A stretch of DNA of 64,000 nucleotides from positions 93,188 to 157,187 of the forward strand of contig CAMDLT010000001.1 of assembly GCA_945901855.1 (NCBI GenBank), written 5' to 3'. This stretch comes from Asaia bogorensis. GTDB taxonomy: Bacteria > Pseudomonadota > Alphaproteobacteria > CACIAM-22H2. Shown one piece after another: positions 20,195 through 28,799 of this stretch; the stretch's first letter is position 1; each line of letters begins with the position of its first letter. The translations under genes and the position numbers were made by a program. The notes under the pieces are model-generated. The model saw only the letters and a list, made by a program, of their open reading frames with translations, did not search any database and was not told the origin of the DNA.

Positions 20195-20683
20195 ATGCGT
20201 ATCGTCGGACTAGCGGGCTGGAGCGGCAGCGGCAAAACCTCGCTCGTGATACGCTTGGTGCCCGAACTTGTGCGGCGCGGCTTGAGCGTTTCGACGATCA
20301 AGCACGCGCATCACGCATTCGACGTCGATAAGCCCGGCAAGGATAGCCACGCGCATCGCCAGGCCGGTGCCCAAGAAGTGCTGGTCTCGTCCGCCAATCG
20401 CTTCGCGCTGATGCGCGAACTGCGCGGCGCGCCCGAGCCCACGTTCGAAGAACTCGTCGCGCGCATGGCGCGCGTCGATATTCTGCTGGTCGAAGGATTC
20501 AAGCGCCACGCGCACGACAAAATCGAAGTCCATCGTCCAACCGTGGGCAAACCGCTGCTGGCCGGCGACGATCCACGAATAATAGCCGTCGCCAGCGACG
20601 CGGCGCTGACCGGTCTCGGCGTGCCGCTGCTCGATCTCGACGATACGGCCGCGATCGCCGATTTTATCGTTGGGTACGGCTGA
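20195..20683 (+). CDS. mobB: Molybdopterin-guanine dinucleotide biosynthesis adaptor MobB
   Basis: This 162-residue GTP-binding protein has a P-loop GWSGSGKTSL at residues 8-17, the switch-like STIKHAHHAFDVDKPGKDS segment, and LLVEGFK near residue 107. MobB assists MobA in attaching GMP to molybdopterin. The ATG at 20195 is 5 bp after the pgsA stop, and its stop overlaps the moeA start as TGATG. It opens a four-gene molybdenum cofactor set with moeA, moaD and moaE. Confidence 0.94.
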   Translation: MRIVGLAGWSGSGKTSLVIRLVPELVRRGLSVSTIKHAHHAFDVDKPGKDSHAHRQAGAQEVLVSSANRFALMRELRGAPEPTFEELVARMARVDILLVEGFKRHAHDKIEVHRPTVGKPLLAGDDPRIIAVASDAALTGLGVPLLDLDDTAAIADFIVGYG

Positions 20684-21939
20684 TGGCGCAGCTTTCCGAT
20701 GATTGTTTTGCGTTCGGCGGCGAATTGATGCGAGCGGGCGAAGCGTCGGCCATTTTGGCCGCGCGTGCGAAAACACTGACCTCGGCCGAGCGTATCGCGT
20801 TGCGCGGGGCGGCAGGTCGCATTTTGGCGGCGGACATCGTGGCGCTGCGCAACGTGCCGCCGCACGACAATGCGGCCGTCGATGGCTATGCGGTTTCGCA
20901 TGCCGACCTGAACGCGACCGACGATACGCGCCTTCCCTTGCGCGGTCGCAGTGCGGCCGGCCATCCGATGCTGGAACCGTTCGCAAGCGGCACGGCCGCG
21001 CGGGTCTTCACGGGTGCGGCGATGCCCGCGGGGGCCGATACCGTCTTCATGCAGGAGGACGCGACGCTCGACGGCGATCATGTTGTGCTGCCGCCAGGGT
21101 TGAAGTTCGGCGCCAACCGGCGCAAGGCTGGCGAAGATATTGCCGCAGGGTCTCTTGTTTTGCGGGCCGGACAGCGTCTGCGCGCCCAGGATATCGGACT
21201 CATCGCATCGCTGGGATTTTCGGAGATCGCGGCAAACGCGAAGCTGCGCGTTGCTGTGTTTTCGACTGGCGACGAATTGCGCGAACCGGGCACAAACGCC
21301 CCCGCAGGCAGCGTGTACGATGCCAATCGCCATGTGTTGCTCGCTTTGCTCGACGGGCTCGGGTTCCAGGCCAACGATCTTGGCATTTTGAAGGACTCGC
21401 CGGATGCACTGCGCGCGGCGCTGGGCGATGCCGCCGCGACAAACGATGCGATCGTAACCTCGGGCGGCATGTCGACGGGCGAGGAAGACCATGTGCGTGC
21501 GGCCGTGACGGCGCTCGGACAGATTCATTTTTGGCGCCTCGCCATTCGGCCGGGCCGACCGCTTGCCTTTGGCACGGTTTCGGGCAAGGCGTTTTTGGGA
21601 TTGCCCGGCAATCCGGTCGCCATGATGGTGACGTTCCTGCGTTTTGCGCGACCCGTTTTGCTTCGCCTTGCGGGCGCTTCGAACGTCGAACCCCAACTCC
21701 ACCGTGTGCGCCTGGCCGAGCCGGTCCGCAAAAAACTTGGACGGCGCGAATGGCTGCGCGTGCGCTTGATGGCAGGTGCCGACGGCGTGCCTGTCGCGCA
21801 TAAGTTTCCGCGCGACGGGGCCGGCATTCTAAGCTCGCTGGTGTGGTCGGACGGGCTGATCGAGATTGCCGAAGAAACGACCGCGCTTGCTGCGGGCGAT
21901 CTAGTGGACTACCTGCCGTTTACGGAGGTCGTGCGATGA
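20683..21939 (+). CDS. moeA: Molybdopterin molybdenumtransferase
   Basis: This 418-residue protein inserts molybdate into adenylylated molybdopterin. It shows PPHDNAAVDGYAV, GAAMPAGADTVFMQE, IAAGSLVLRAGQ, the MPT-binding VTSGGMSTGEEDHV and FLGLPGNPVAMMV, with the four-domain MoeA layout at full length. Start ATG overlaps the mobB stop and the stop overlaps moaD, pointing to tight translational coupling. Confidence 0.95.
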   Translation: MAQLSDDCFAFGGELMRAGEASAILAARAKTLTSAERIALRGAAGRILAADIVALRNVPPHDNAAVDGYAVSHADLNATDDTRLPLRGRSAAGHPMLEPFASGTAARVFTGAAMPAGADTVFMQEDATLDGDHVVLPPGLKFGANRRKAGEDIAAGSLVLRAGQRLRAQDIGLIASLGFSEIAANAKLRVAVFSTGDELREPGTNAPAGSVYDANRHVLLALLDGLGFQANDLGILKDSPDALRAALGDAAATNDAIVTSGGMSTGEEDHVRAAVTALGQIHFWRLAIRPGRPLAFGTVSGKAFLGLPGNPVAMMVTFLRFARPVLLRLAGASNVEPQLHRVRLAEPVRKKLGRREWLRVRLMAGADGVPVAHKFPRDGAGILSSLVWSDGLIEIAEETTALAAGDLVDYLPFTEVVR

Positions 21940-22187
21940 AGATTCTGTGGTTCGCGTGGCTGCGTACGCGCGTGGGGCATGCGCAAGAAAACGTCGCCAA
22001 GCCGACCGAGGTTTCCAACGTTGCCGAGTTGCTCGACTGGCTCGCCACGCGCTCGGACGGCCACGCACAAGCGCTGGCGGCGCGCGACGTGGTGCGCGTT
22101 GCCGTCAACCAGACCTATGTGAAGCTCGACCATCCGGTCGCCGATGGCGATGAAGTCGCGTTGTTTCCGCCCGTGACGGGAGGCTAG
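21936..22187 (+). CDS. moaD: Molybdopterin synthase small subunit
   Basis: This 83-residue beta-grasp protein ends in the required double glycine (PPVTGG), the site that is adenylated by MoeB and then thiocarboxylated to deliver sulfur to precursor Z. It forms the heterotetramer with MoaE, encoded 2 bp downstream. The start overlaps the moeA stop (ATGA). Confidence 0.95.
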   Translation: MKILWFAWLRTRVGHAQENVAKPTEVSNVAELLDWLATRSDGHAQALAARDVVRVAVNQTYVKLDHPVADGDEVALFPPVTGG

Positions 22188-22189
22188 GC

Positions 22190-22648
22190 ATGGTAGTGCG
22201 CGTCCAACGCGAGGCTTTCGATGCGGGAGCCGAACTTGCAGCATTGACAGCTGGGCGTACCGATATCGGCGCACTGACGAGTTTTGTGGGGCTCGTGCGC
22301 GACATGGCGGGCGATGCGCGCATCGGCGCCATGACGCTCGAGCACTATCCGGGCATGACCGAAAAGCAGCTCGAAGAAGTCGAGCGCGAAGCGAATGCGC
22401 GCTGGCCTCTGACGGCCTCGTTGATCGTGCACCGCTTCGGGCGCATGGAACCGGGCGAGCCGATCGTTTTGTGCGCAGCAGCCAGCGCGCACCGCGATGC
22501 GTCGTTCGACGCGTGCCGCTTTCTCATCGATTGGCTGAAGACGAAGGCGCCCTTCTGGAAACTTGAAGAAACCGGCGCCGGAGCCCAGTGGGTCGCCGCC
22601 AAAACAAGCGACGACCACGCCGCACGACGTTGGGAGACGGGAAAATGA
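22190..22648 (+). CDS. moaE: Molybdopterin synthase catalytic subunit
   Basis: This 152-residue protein converts precursor Z into molybdopterin using the MoaD thiocarboxylate. It has SFVGLVRDMAGD, LEHYPGMTEKQL, HRFGRMEPGE, the conserved FDACRFLIDWLKTKAPFWK segment containing the catalytic lysine pair, and a C-terminal W. The stop overlaps the next gene's start. Confidence 0.95.
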   Translation: MVVRVQREAFDAGAELAALTAGRTDIGALTSFVGLVRDMAGDARIGAMTLEHYPGMTEKQLEEVEREANARWPLTASLIVHRFGRMEPGEPIVLCAAASAHRDASFDACRFLIDWLKTKAPFWKLEETGAGAQWVAAKTSDDHAARRWETGK

Positions 22649-23109
22649 GAGTCGAACCGCTGAATGCCTATCGCGTCGCGCTATGGTTTTTGTGCGGCGC
22701 TCTGGCCGTGCTCGTTTTTCACCAGGGCGCCATTCAGATGCTGTTCAAGTCGGGCATTATCCCCAACGGTCCTTATCAAATGCGACCGATTCCGCCGTTC
22801 GGCGTGCCCGCCGTCATGAACCAAGCTTTCTGGGGCGGCATGTGGGGGATCGTCTTCGGTCTGCTGCAGCCTTTCTTCGGCAAGCGGCTCCATCCGTTGA
22901 CGATCGGGTTTTTGTTCGGCCTTTTGGGGCCGACGATGGTCGGTTGGTTCGTACTTTCGCCGCTGCGCGGCGGGCCGCTCGCGGCGGGCTTCGTACTCGA
23001 CAACATGGCGCGCGGCGTTTTCATCAACGGCATGTTCGGGGTGGGCGTTGCCGCCCTGCTCATGCTTGCCCATCGTTACGGTCCGAGGACGAGCGGAGTG
23101 CAAATCTGA
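22645..23109 (+). CDS. Predicted inner-membrane protein of unknown function
   Basis: This 154-residue protein has about four hydrophobic segments (around residues 10-30, 60-80, 88-110 and 125-145) separated by short loops, including FWGGMWGIVFGLL and LDNMARGVFINGMFG. I do not recognise a named family beyond small proteobacterial membrane proteins. It starts inside the moaE stop (ATGA) and is the last gene of the pgsA-to-moaE run. Its final 50 bp overlap a convergent small gene on the other strand. Confidence 0.75.
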   Translation: MRVEPLNAYRVALWFLCGALAVLVFHQGAIQMLFKSGIIPNGPYQMRPIPPFGVPAVMNQAFWGGMWGIVFGLLQPFFGKRLHPLTIGFLFGLLGPTMVGWFVLSPLRGGPLAAGFVLDNMARGVFINGMFGVGVAALLMLAHRYGPRTSGVQI

Positions 23110-23329
23110 GGTCGTCGGGCGCGATGCTTGGATTTTCCGCCAGGACAGCCTCGAACGCCAAGCGCGCGATGGCGGCGGCGCGTTCGCGTTTGGCGTAGCT
23201 CTGGGAGTCCGCGCCGAACAGGCGCAGCAGCGGATCGATCAAACGGGTTCCGCGCGCGGGTTCCGCAATTTCGGCCGAGAAACGCGCGCAGGCGGCGGCG
23301 TAGATTTTTTGCAACGCCGCCGCCTGCAT
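23060..23329 (-). CDS. Small unknown protein downstream of ilvE
   Basis: This 89-residue frame starts with ATG 7 bp after the ilvE stop. It has strong GC bias at third codon positions and a helical, amphipathic composition (MQAAALQKIYAAACARF; FEAVLAENPSIAPDDL). I know no family for it. Its last 50 bp run antisense to the end of the membrane-protein gene on the plus strand, so stops interlock. It is supported by codon use and operon-like spacing, not by homology. Confidence 0.5.
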   Translation of the reverse strand: MQAAALQKIYAAACARFSAEIAEPARGTRLIDPLLRLFGADSQSYAKRERAAAIARLAFEAVLAENPSIAPDDLRFALRSSSDRNDGQA

Positions 23330-23336
23330 GCTTGCC

Positions 23337-24224
23337 TCAGGCGATCGGGAAATCGACTTCGCCGCGCGTCGCACGGCCGAAATCTTCCAGCAATACCTTC
23401 GTGATCGCACCCGGCTTGAAGTTGTATTTGTCGATCGAGCCGACCGGCGTGATTTCGGCGGCCGTGCCCGTGAGGAAGGCCTCTTGCGCCTTGGCAAGCT
23501 CGTCGGGCCAAATCGCGCGCTCGACCACCTGAATTTGGCGCGCCTTGGCCATCGCGATCACCGAACGGCGCGTAATTCCGTCGAGGAAGCAATCGGGTTT
23601 GGGCGTGTGCAGCACGCCGTCGATGGCCAGGAAAATGTTGGCGCCCGTCGCTTCGGCGATTTGGCCGCGCCAATCGAGCATTAGCGCGTCGGCGTAACCG
23701 TCTTTTTCGGCCGCGTGTTTGGACATCGTGCAGATCATGTAAAGGCCCGCAGCCTTCGACGATGTCGGGGCTGTGTTTGGCGCCGGGCGTGCCCATTTGG
23801 CCCAGCACATGCGGATGCCGTTTTCTTTGTCGGCGAAATAGCTGCCCCATGCCCACGACGCGATCGCGACGTTGATTTTGGATTGCTGCGCCGACACGCC
23901 CATCATTTCCGACCCGCGCCATGCGATCGGGCGGACATAGCAGTCGGGCTGGCCGTTGGCGGCAACGACTTCGTTCGTCGCAGCGTCGATCTGTTCGACC
24001 GTGTACGGAATCTCGAAGCCCAGGATGCGCGCCGAATCGAGCAGGCGCTGCGAATGTTCGCGCAGTTTAAAAACCTTGCCGCCATAGGCGCGCTCGCCCT
24101 CGAATACGGCCGAGGCATAGTGCAAGCCGTGCGACAGGACATGCAGCTTGGCATCGCGCCACGGCACTAGCGCGCCGTTCCACCACACAAAGCCGTCGCG
24201 ATCGTCGAAGGGGACCAGAGCCAT
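23337..24224 (-). CDS. ilvE: Branched-chain amino acid aminotransferase
   Basis: This 295-residue fold-type IV PLP enzyme transaminates leucine, isoleucine and valine. Motifs are DAKLHVLSHGLHYASAVFEGERAY, YVRPIAWRG, the PLP-lysine segment TSSKAAGLY and IAEATGANIF, followed by FLTGTAAEITPV. The ATG at 24224 gives MALVPFDDRDGFVWWNG, the usual start. It is divergent from a MarR-type regulator across 143 bp containing an inverted repeat. Confidence 0.95.
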   Translation of the reverse strand: MALVPFDDRDGFVWWNGALVPWRDAKLHVLSHGLHYASAVFEGERAYGGKVFKLREHSQRLLDSARILGFEIPYTVEQIDAATNEVVAANGQPDCYVRPIAWRGSEMMGVSAQQSKINVAIASWAWGSYFADKENGIRMCWAKWARPAPNTAPTSSKAAGLYMICTMSKHAAEKDGYADALMLDWRGQIAEATGANIFLAIDGVLHTPKPDCFLDGITRRSVIAMAKARQIQVVERAIWPDELAKAQEAFLTGTAAEITPVGSIDKYNFKPGAITKVLLEDFGRATRGEVDFPIA

Positions 24225-24324
24225 GGCCGTTTTCCTCGCTAAAGGTCTTTCGTTTCGCCGGAAGAGTGTCCGACGCAAGTTTCCGCCCGTTTTGGGCTTG
24301 CGCAAAGAAACACTCTTGCGGCAT

Positions 24325-24347
24325 ATATGTCAACAACACTGACGTAT
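24325..24347. promoter_or_regulatory. Inverted repeat, candidate operator between ilvE and marR-like gene
   Basis: Arms ATATGTCA (24325-24332) and TGACGTAT (24340-24347) are inverted with one mismatch in eight and a 7-bp spacer. The site lies 20 bp upstream of the MarR-type gene start and is in the only divergent promoter gap here. MarR dimers bind repeats of this size, so self-control and possibly ilvE control are plausible. Confidence 0.4.
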
Positions 24348-24367
24348 TTAGGCCATGAAAAAACAAC

Positions 24368-24889
24368 ATGTCTGATTTGCGAACTGGCCAGCAGCATCTT
24401 TATTTGCGTGACGAAGATCTGCGCCTCGGTATCGAGCTGTTGTTTTATGCCTATCGCGATTTCACGGCCGAACCGGATCGGATGCTCGAGGAAATCGGCT
24501 TCGGGCGCGCCCACCATCGCGCGATTTATTTTGTCGGCCGGTATCCGGGCATCGTCGTGGGCGAGCTGCTGACGATCTTGCGCATTACCAAACAAAGCCT
24601 GTCGCGCGTGCTCGGCGAATTGGTGCGCAAGGGCTATATTCTACAAAAGCCGGGTGCAGTCGATCGTCGCCAGCGGCGGCTTGAGCTGACCGAACACGGA
24701 TTGGCGCTTGAGCGCAAACTCTCCGAAAACCAGCGCCGCCGCTTTGCGGCCGCCTATCGCAGCGCGGGTCCGGCGGCGGTCGAGGGTTTCCGGCGCGTCA
24801 TGCTGGGGCTGATCGACGAGCGCGACCGGCGCAAAGTGGCGCTGGAACCGGCCAAAAACCCGCCCCTATCCGCGCTCAAGCGCGGATAG
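24368..24889 (+). CDS. MarR-family regulator, PetP-like
   Basis: This 173-residue winged-helix protein has the recognition region GELLTILRITKQSLSRVLGELVRKGYI and the wing VDRRQRRLELTEHGLAL. It resembles PetP of Rhodobacter capsulatus, a MarR-type protein encoded beside the response regulator PetR; here too a response regulator gene follows. Ligand and targets are unknown. Its stop codon is buried in the 3' arm of a strong hairpin. Confidence 0.85.
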   Translation: MSDLRTGQQHLYLRDEDLRLGIELLFYAYRDFTAEPDRMLEEIGFGRAHHRAIYFVGRYPGIVVGELLTILRITKQSLSRVLGELVRKGYILQKPGAVDRRQRRLELTEHGLALERKLSENQRRRFAAAYRSAGPAAVEGFRRVMLGLIDERDRRKVALEPAKNPPLSALKRG

Positions 24890-24894
24890 GGGCG
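24861..24894 (+). terminator. Perfect 15-bp hairpin spanning the marR-like stop codon
   Basis: The arms 24861-24875 and 24880-24894 are exact reverse complements (15 bp, mostly G+C) around a TCAA loop. The TAG stop (24887-24889) lies in the 3' arm. There is no U-run after it, so it may act as an mRNA stability or Rho-linked element rather than a classical intrinsic terminator. It separates the regulator from the two-component genes. Confidence 0.65.
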
Positions 24895-24914
24895 GCTGCA
24901 GGCGAAATGGTCTG

Positions 24915-24943
24915 TTGGCTTCGCGCCCGCGCGACCCTAAATT
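24915..24943 (+). promoter_or_regulatory. Predicted promoter of the response regulator gene
   Basis: TTGGCT (24915-24920) and TAAATT (24938-24943) have a 17-bp spacer. The regulator ATG is only 7 bp beyond, so the transcript would be leaderless, and there is no ribosome-binding sequence before the ATG. Confidence 0.5.
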
Positions 24944-24950
24944 CAATCCC

Positions 24951-25634
24951 ATGGTCGAAGGGGCCCATCTTCTTGTCGTCGACGACGATACGCGCACGCG
25001 CGAATTGCTGCGACGATATTTGGTCGAGCACGGCTATCGTGTGGCGACGGCGGCAGACGCTGCCGAAGCCGAAGCCCAGCTCGACGCGCTCGCATTCGAT
25101 CTGGTGGTCCTCGACGTGATGCTGCCGGGCGAAGACGGCATGTCATTCACCAAACGCTTGCGCGCGGCCAAGCGCGACATGCCGATCGTGCTACTGACCG
25201 CGCGCGGCGATACCGCCGACCGCATCTCCGGTCTGGCCTCGGGGGCGGACGACTATCTGCCTAAGCCCTTCGAACCCGAAGAGCTGGTGCTGCGGATCCG
25301 CGCCATTTTGCGGCGCGCGCCGCCGCCCGTCGAAGCGCCTGGCGCGGTCGCATTCGGGGCGTTCCTTTTCGATTTGGAGCGCGAAGCGCTGACGCGCGGC
25401 GCCGAGCAAATCAAGCTTACTTCCGCCGAAATCTCGTTGCTCAAGGTGCTGGCCAGCTCCGCCAACGCGCCCGTCAGCCGCGAAGAGCTGCTGCGCCGTT
25501 CGCGCTTGTCCGGCAATGTGCGCACGGTGGATGTCACGGTCACGCGCCTGCGCCCCAAAATCGAAGACGATCCGCGCAATCCGCGCTACCTGCAGACCGT
25601 GCGCGGCGCAGGCTACTTGTTGCGAACGGACTGA
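24951..25634 (+). CDS. OmpR-family response regulator (PetR-like)
   Basis: This 227-residue protein has a receiver domain with acidic pocket VVDDD (10-13), phosphoacceptor D55 in VVLDVMLPGEDG, the conserved threonine in VLLTARG and the lysine in YLPKPFE. A C-terminal winged helix follows, with SAEISLLKVLASSANAPVSREELL and TVDVTVTRLRPKIEDDP. The ATG at 24951 is chosen over an upstream in-frame codon because it sits directly after the predicted promoter. A histidine kinase gene follows 5 bp later, so this is its cognate pair. Confidence 0.93.
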   Translation: MVEGAHLLVVDDDTRTRELLRRYLVEHGYRVATAADAAEAEAQLDALAFDLVVLDVMLPGEDGMSFTKRLRAAKRDMPIVLLTARGDTADRISGLASGADDYLPKPFEPEELVLRIRAILRRAPPPVEAPGAVAFGAFLFDLEREALTRGAEQIKLTSAEISLLKVLASSANAPVSREELLRRSRLSGNVRTVDVTVTRLRPKIEDDPRNPRYLQTVRGAGYLLRTD

Positions 25635-25639
25635 CGCGC

Positions 25640-26965
25640 ATGGGCGGTATCGACCAAAGCATCCGACGCTATCTGCCGCGCACGCTCTACGCGCGAGCGC
25701 TTTTGATCATCGTGGCGCCGATGGTGCTGGTCCAACTCGTGGCCGGACTCGTCTTCTACGAACGCGTTTGGGACACGGTGTCGCGACGGCTGTCGAACGC
25801 ATTGGCGGGCGAGGTTGCGTCGGTTGTGCAGACGATGGGCCGGTTTTCGAGCGATGCCGATCTGGCGTGGCTGTTCGAGACGATGCATCTGGCGCACGGC
25901 TCCACCTATCGGTTCGAGGGGGGCGCCATCCTTGCGCGCACCGGCCCCGACCGGCCCGACACGCTGCTCGAGCGCTATCTTGTCTCGGGCCTTGAGGAGC
26001 GCGTGCGCCGACCATTTCTGCTCGATGCGTGGGGCGATCCGGCGGATCTCAAGCTTGCGGTCCAATTGCCTGGCGGCGTTCTGCACCTGACCGCTTCGCG
26101 CCAGCGCGTGTTCACCACCAATGTCTATGTCTTCCTGCTTTTCATGATCGGCACGTCGCTGATCTTGATCGCGATCGCGTCGACCTTCATGCGCAACCAG
26201 GTACGCCCGATCTGGATGCTTGCCAAAGCCGCCGACGATTTCGGCAAAGGGCGCATCGATACCGAGTTTCGCCCGCACGGAGCCAGCGAAGTACGCCAGG
26301 CGGCGGCGGCCTTTCTGACGATGCGCGAGCGCATCGCGCGCTACATGGCCCAGCGCACGGAAATGCTTGCCGGCATCAGCCACGATTTGCGCACGCCGCT
26401 CACGCGCATGAAGCTCGAACTTGCGATGCTTGGCGACCATCCCTCGGCTGCGGGCCTCAAGACCGACGTTGCCGACCTGGCACGTATGGTCGAATCCTAC
26501 CTCGCCTTCGTGCGCGGCGAGGGAGAGGAGAAGATCGAGCCCACCGACCTCGCCCAGCTTCTGACCGACCTCATCGCGGCTACCCAGCGCGGCGGCCATT
26601 CGGTGGCGCTGGCGAACGAGGGCGATCTGCTGTTGCCGGTGCGCCCGCACGCGATCAAGCGATGCTTGGAAAATCTGATCGCCAACGCGGTACGCCACTC
26701 GGCCCAGGTGCGCGTGACCGCCGTGCGGCACGCAAGCGACGTCGAGGTCACGATCGACGACGATGGCCCCGGCATCCCGCCCGAATCGCGCGAGGACGTG
26801 TTCAAACCGTTTTTCCGTCTCGACCAAGCGCGCAATGCCGCAACCGGCGGCGTGGGCTTGGGTCTCACCATCGCGCGCGACGTGGTGCGCGGCCATGGCG
26901 GCGACGTTCGAATCGACGAATCGCCCATGGGCGGCGCCCGCGTCCGCATCCGTTTGCCGGTTTAG
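25640..26965 (+). CDS. Membrane sensor histidine kinase (EnvZ-like)
   Basis: This 441-residue kinase has TM1 (about 20-40), a roughly 120-residue periplasmic sensor, TM2 (about 162-182), a HAMP linker, the H-box with H248 in GISHDLRTPLTRMK, N-box NLIANAVRHS, and the G boxes DDGPGIP and GGVGLGLTIARDVV. It autophosphorylates and passes phosphate to the response regulator encoded just upstream. The periplasmic domain shows no named sensor motif to me, so the stimulus is unknown. Confidence 0.93.
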   Translation: MGGIDQSIRRYLPRTLYARALLIIVAPMVLVQLVAGLVFYERVWDTVSRRLSNALAGEVASVVQTMGRFSSDADLAWLFETMHLAHGSTYRFEGGAILARTGPDRPDTLLERYLVSGLEERVRRPFLLDAWGDPADLKLAVQLPGGVLHLTASRQRVFTTNVYVFLLFMIGTSLILIAIASTFMRNQVRPIWMLAKAADDFGKGRIDTEFRPHGASEVRQAAAAFLTMRERIARYMAQRTEMLAGISHDLRTPLTRMKLELAMLGDHPSAAGLKTDVADLARMVESYLAFVRGEGEEKIEPTDLAQLLTDLIAATQRGGHSVALANEGDLLLPVRPHAIKRCLENLIANAVRHSAQVRVTAVRHASDVEVTIDDDGPGIPPESREDVFKPFFRLDQARNAATGGVGLGLTIARDVVRGHGGDVRIDESPMGGARVRIRLPV

Positions 26966-27183
26966 CCCGTTAACGGTCTCGCAAGGTTTTAGCGCTAGCG
27001 TTATTTGCGTGTTTGAAAGTGCCGCTTGGCGATCGCCGGGTGGTGCGGCTTCAAACGCCCCGCCGCCGCGGTCTTGAAGCAGGGCTGCTTCGGGATTGCG
27101 GCGGCCCAAATTTTTCCTCCTTGCGGGGGGCTGGCAATGAGGGCTATGTCCAGCCTTCCTCGAGCCAAAGATTTTTCATTTCC

Positions 27184-28767
27184 ATGCCGCCGACCCCGCC
27201 CAGCGGTGCCGCCACGCGCCGCACCTTTGCCATCATCTCGCATCCGGACGCGGGCAAAACCACGCTGACCGAAAAGCTGCTGCTGTTCGGGGGGGCAATT
27301 CGTCTGGCGGGCCAGGTCAAGGCGCGGGGCGAACGGCGGCGTGCGCGTTCGGACTGGATGGCGATCGAGCAGGCGCGCGGCATTTCCGTGACCAGCTCGG
27401 TGATGACGTTCGACTATGCCGGCGCCACGTTCAATCTTCTCGACACGCCCGGCCACGAAGATTTCAGCGAGGACACCTACCGTACGCTGACGGCGGTCGA
27501 TTCGGCCGTCATGGTCATCGACGCTGCCAAGGGCATCGAAACGCAAACGCGCAAACTGTTCGAAGTCTGCCGCCTGCGCGACATTCCGATCGTCGTGTTC
27601 GTCAACAAGGCCGACCGCGAGGGCCGCGATCCGTTCGACTTGCTCGACGAAATCGAGAAAACGCTGCAACTCGACGTTTGCCCGCTGGTGTGGCCCGTCG
27701 GCATGGGCTCGGATTTCCACGGCTGTTTCGATCTGCGCGACAACTCGTTCATGACCGGCAAGCAGGGCTCCAACTACGAGCGCATCGTCAAAACGTCGGG
27801 CCCCGACGACCCGCAGCTCGACGAACTTGTCGCGGCCCGCCCGTTGCGCGAGTTTCGCGAGCAGGCAGCGCTGGCGCTCTCGGCCTACCCGACCTTCGAT
27901 CTCGAAGCCTACAGGCACGGAAACTTGACGCCGGTGTTCTTTGGCAGCGCGCTCAAAGACTACGCGGTCGACGCGCTCATCCACGGGCTTGCCGATTTCG
28001 CGCCCAGTCCGCGAACGCAACCGGCCGAGCCGCGCGCGATCGATCCGGAAGAGCCGCGCGTGACGGGCTTCGTGTTCAAGGTCCAGGCCAACATGGACCC
28101 CAACCATCGCGACCGCATCGCGTTCTTGCGCGTCTGTTCCGGGCGCTTCAAGCGCGGCATGCGGCTTACGCAAATCCGCACTGGCAAGTCGATCGCCATC
28201 CATAGTCCGATCTTTTTCTTCGCCCAGGAGCGCGAACTCGCGGAAGAAGCGCTGCCCGGCGACATAATCGGCATTCCAAATCATGGTACGTTGCGCGTCG
28301 GCGATACGCTGAGCGAGGGCGAAACGCTGCGCTTTACGGGCATTCCCAATTTCGCGCCGGAAATCTTGCGCCGCGTGCGGCTCGACGATCCGATCAAGGC
28401 CAAGCAATTGCGCCGCGCCCTTGAAGATCTGGCCGAGGAGGGCGTCACCCAAGTCTTCCGTCCGATGCTCGGTTCGCAATGGATCGTGGGCGTGGTTGGG
28501 CCTTTGCAGGTCGAGGTGTTGGCGAGCCGCATCGGCGCCGAATACGATGTCAAGGCGGGGTTCGAGCCCGCCCCGTTCGAATCGGCGCGCTGGGTGTCGA
28601 GCGACGATGCCGCGCAACTCAAGAAATTCACCGACGGCAATCGCGGCAGCCTCGCCGAGGATCGCGACGGTGCGCCCGTATTCCTCGCTCGCAATGCCTG
28701 GGAGTTGGCGCGCATCCAGCAGGATTGGCCGACCCTGGCGTTTCGTACAACGCGTGAACGCGGATGA
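27184..28767 (+). CDS. prfC: Peptide chain release factor 3
   Basis: This 527-residue GTPase recycles RF1/RF2 from the ribosome. It has G1 ISHPDAGKTTL, the switch region RGISVTSSVMTF, G3 DTPGHEDFSEDTYRT, G4 VNKADREGRDP, and the RF3-specific C-terminal domains with FRPMLGSQWIVGVVGPLQ. The length equals that of the E. coli protein (529). The ATG at 27184 gives MPPTPPSGAATRRTFAIISHPD; the frame is open further upstream but unconserved. The 218-bp gap after the kinase gene holds a CCGTTAACGG palindrome and no gene. Confidence 0.96.
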   Translation: MPPTPPSGAATRRTFAIISHPDAGKTTLTEKLLLFGGAIRLAGQVKARGERRRARSDWMAIEQARGISVTSSVMTFDYAGATFNLLDTPGHEDFSEDTYRTLTAVDSAVMVIDAAKGIETQTRKLFEVCRLRDIPIVVFVNKADREGRDPFDLLDEIEKTLQLDVCPLVWPVGMGSDFHGCFDLRDNSFMTGKQGSNYERIVKTSGPDDPQLDELVAARPLREFREQAALALSAYPTFDLEAYRHGNLTPVFFGSALKDYAVDALIHGLADFAPSPRTQPAEPRAIDPEEPRVTGFVFKVQANMDPNHRDRIAFLRVCSGRFKRGMRLTQIRTGKSIAIHSPIFFFAQERELAEEALPGDIIGIPNHGTLRVGDTLSEGETLRFTGIPNFAPEILRRVRLDDPIKAKQLRRALEDLAEEGVTQVFRPMLGSQWIVGVVGPLQVEVLASRIGAEYDVKAGFEPAPFESARWVSSDDAAQLKKFTDGNRGSLAEDRDGAPVFLARNAWELARIQQDWPTLAFRTTRERG

Positions 28768-28799
28768 TTTTGCTGCGCTTTCTGCGCTAGACCGCTGCC

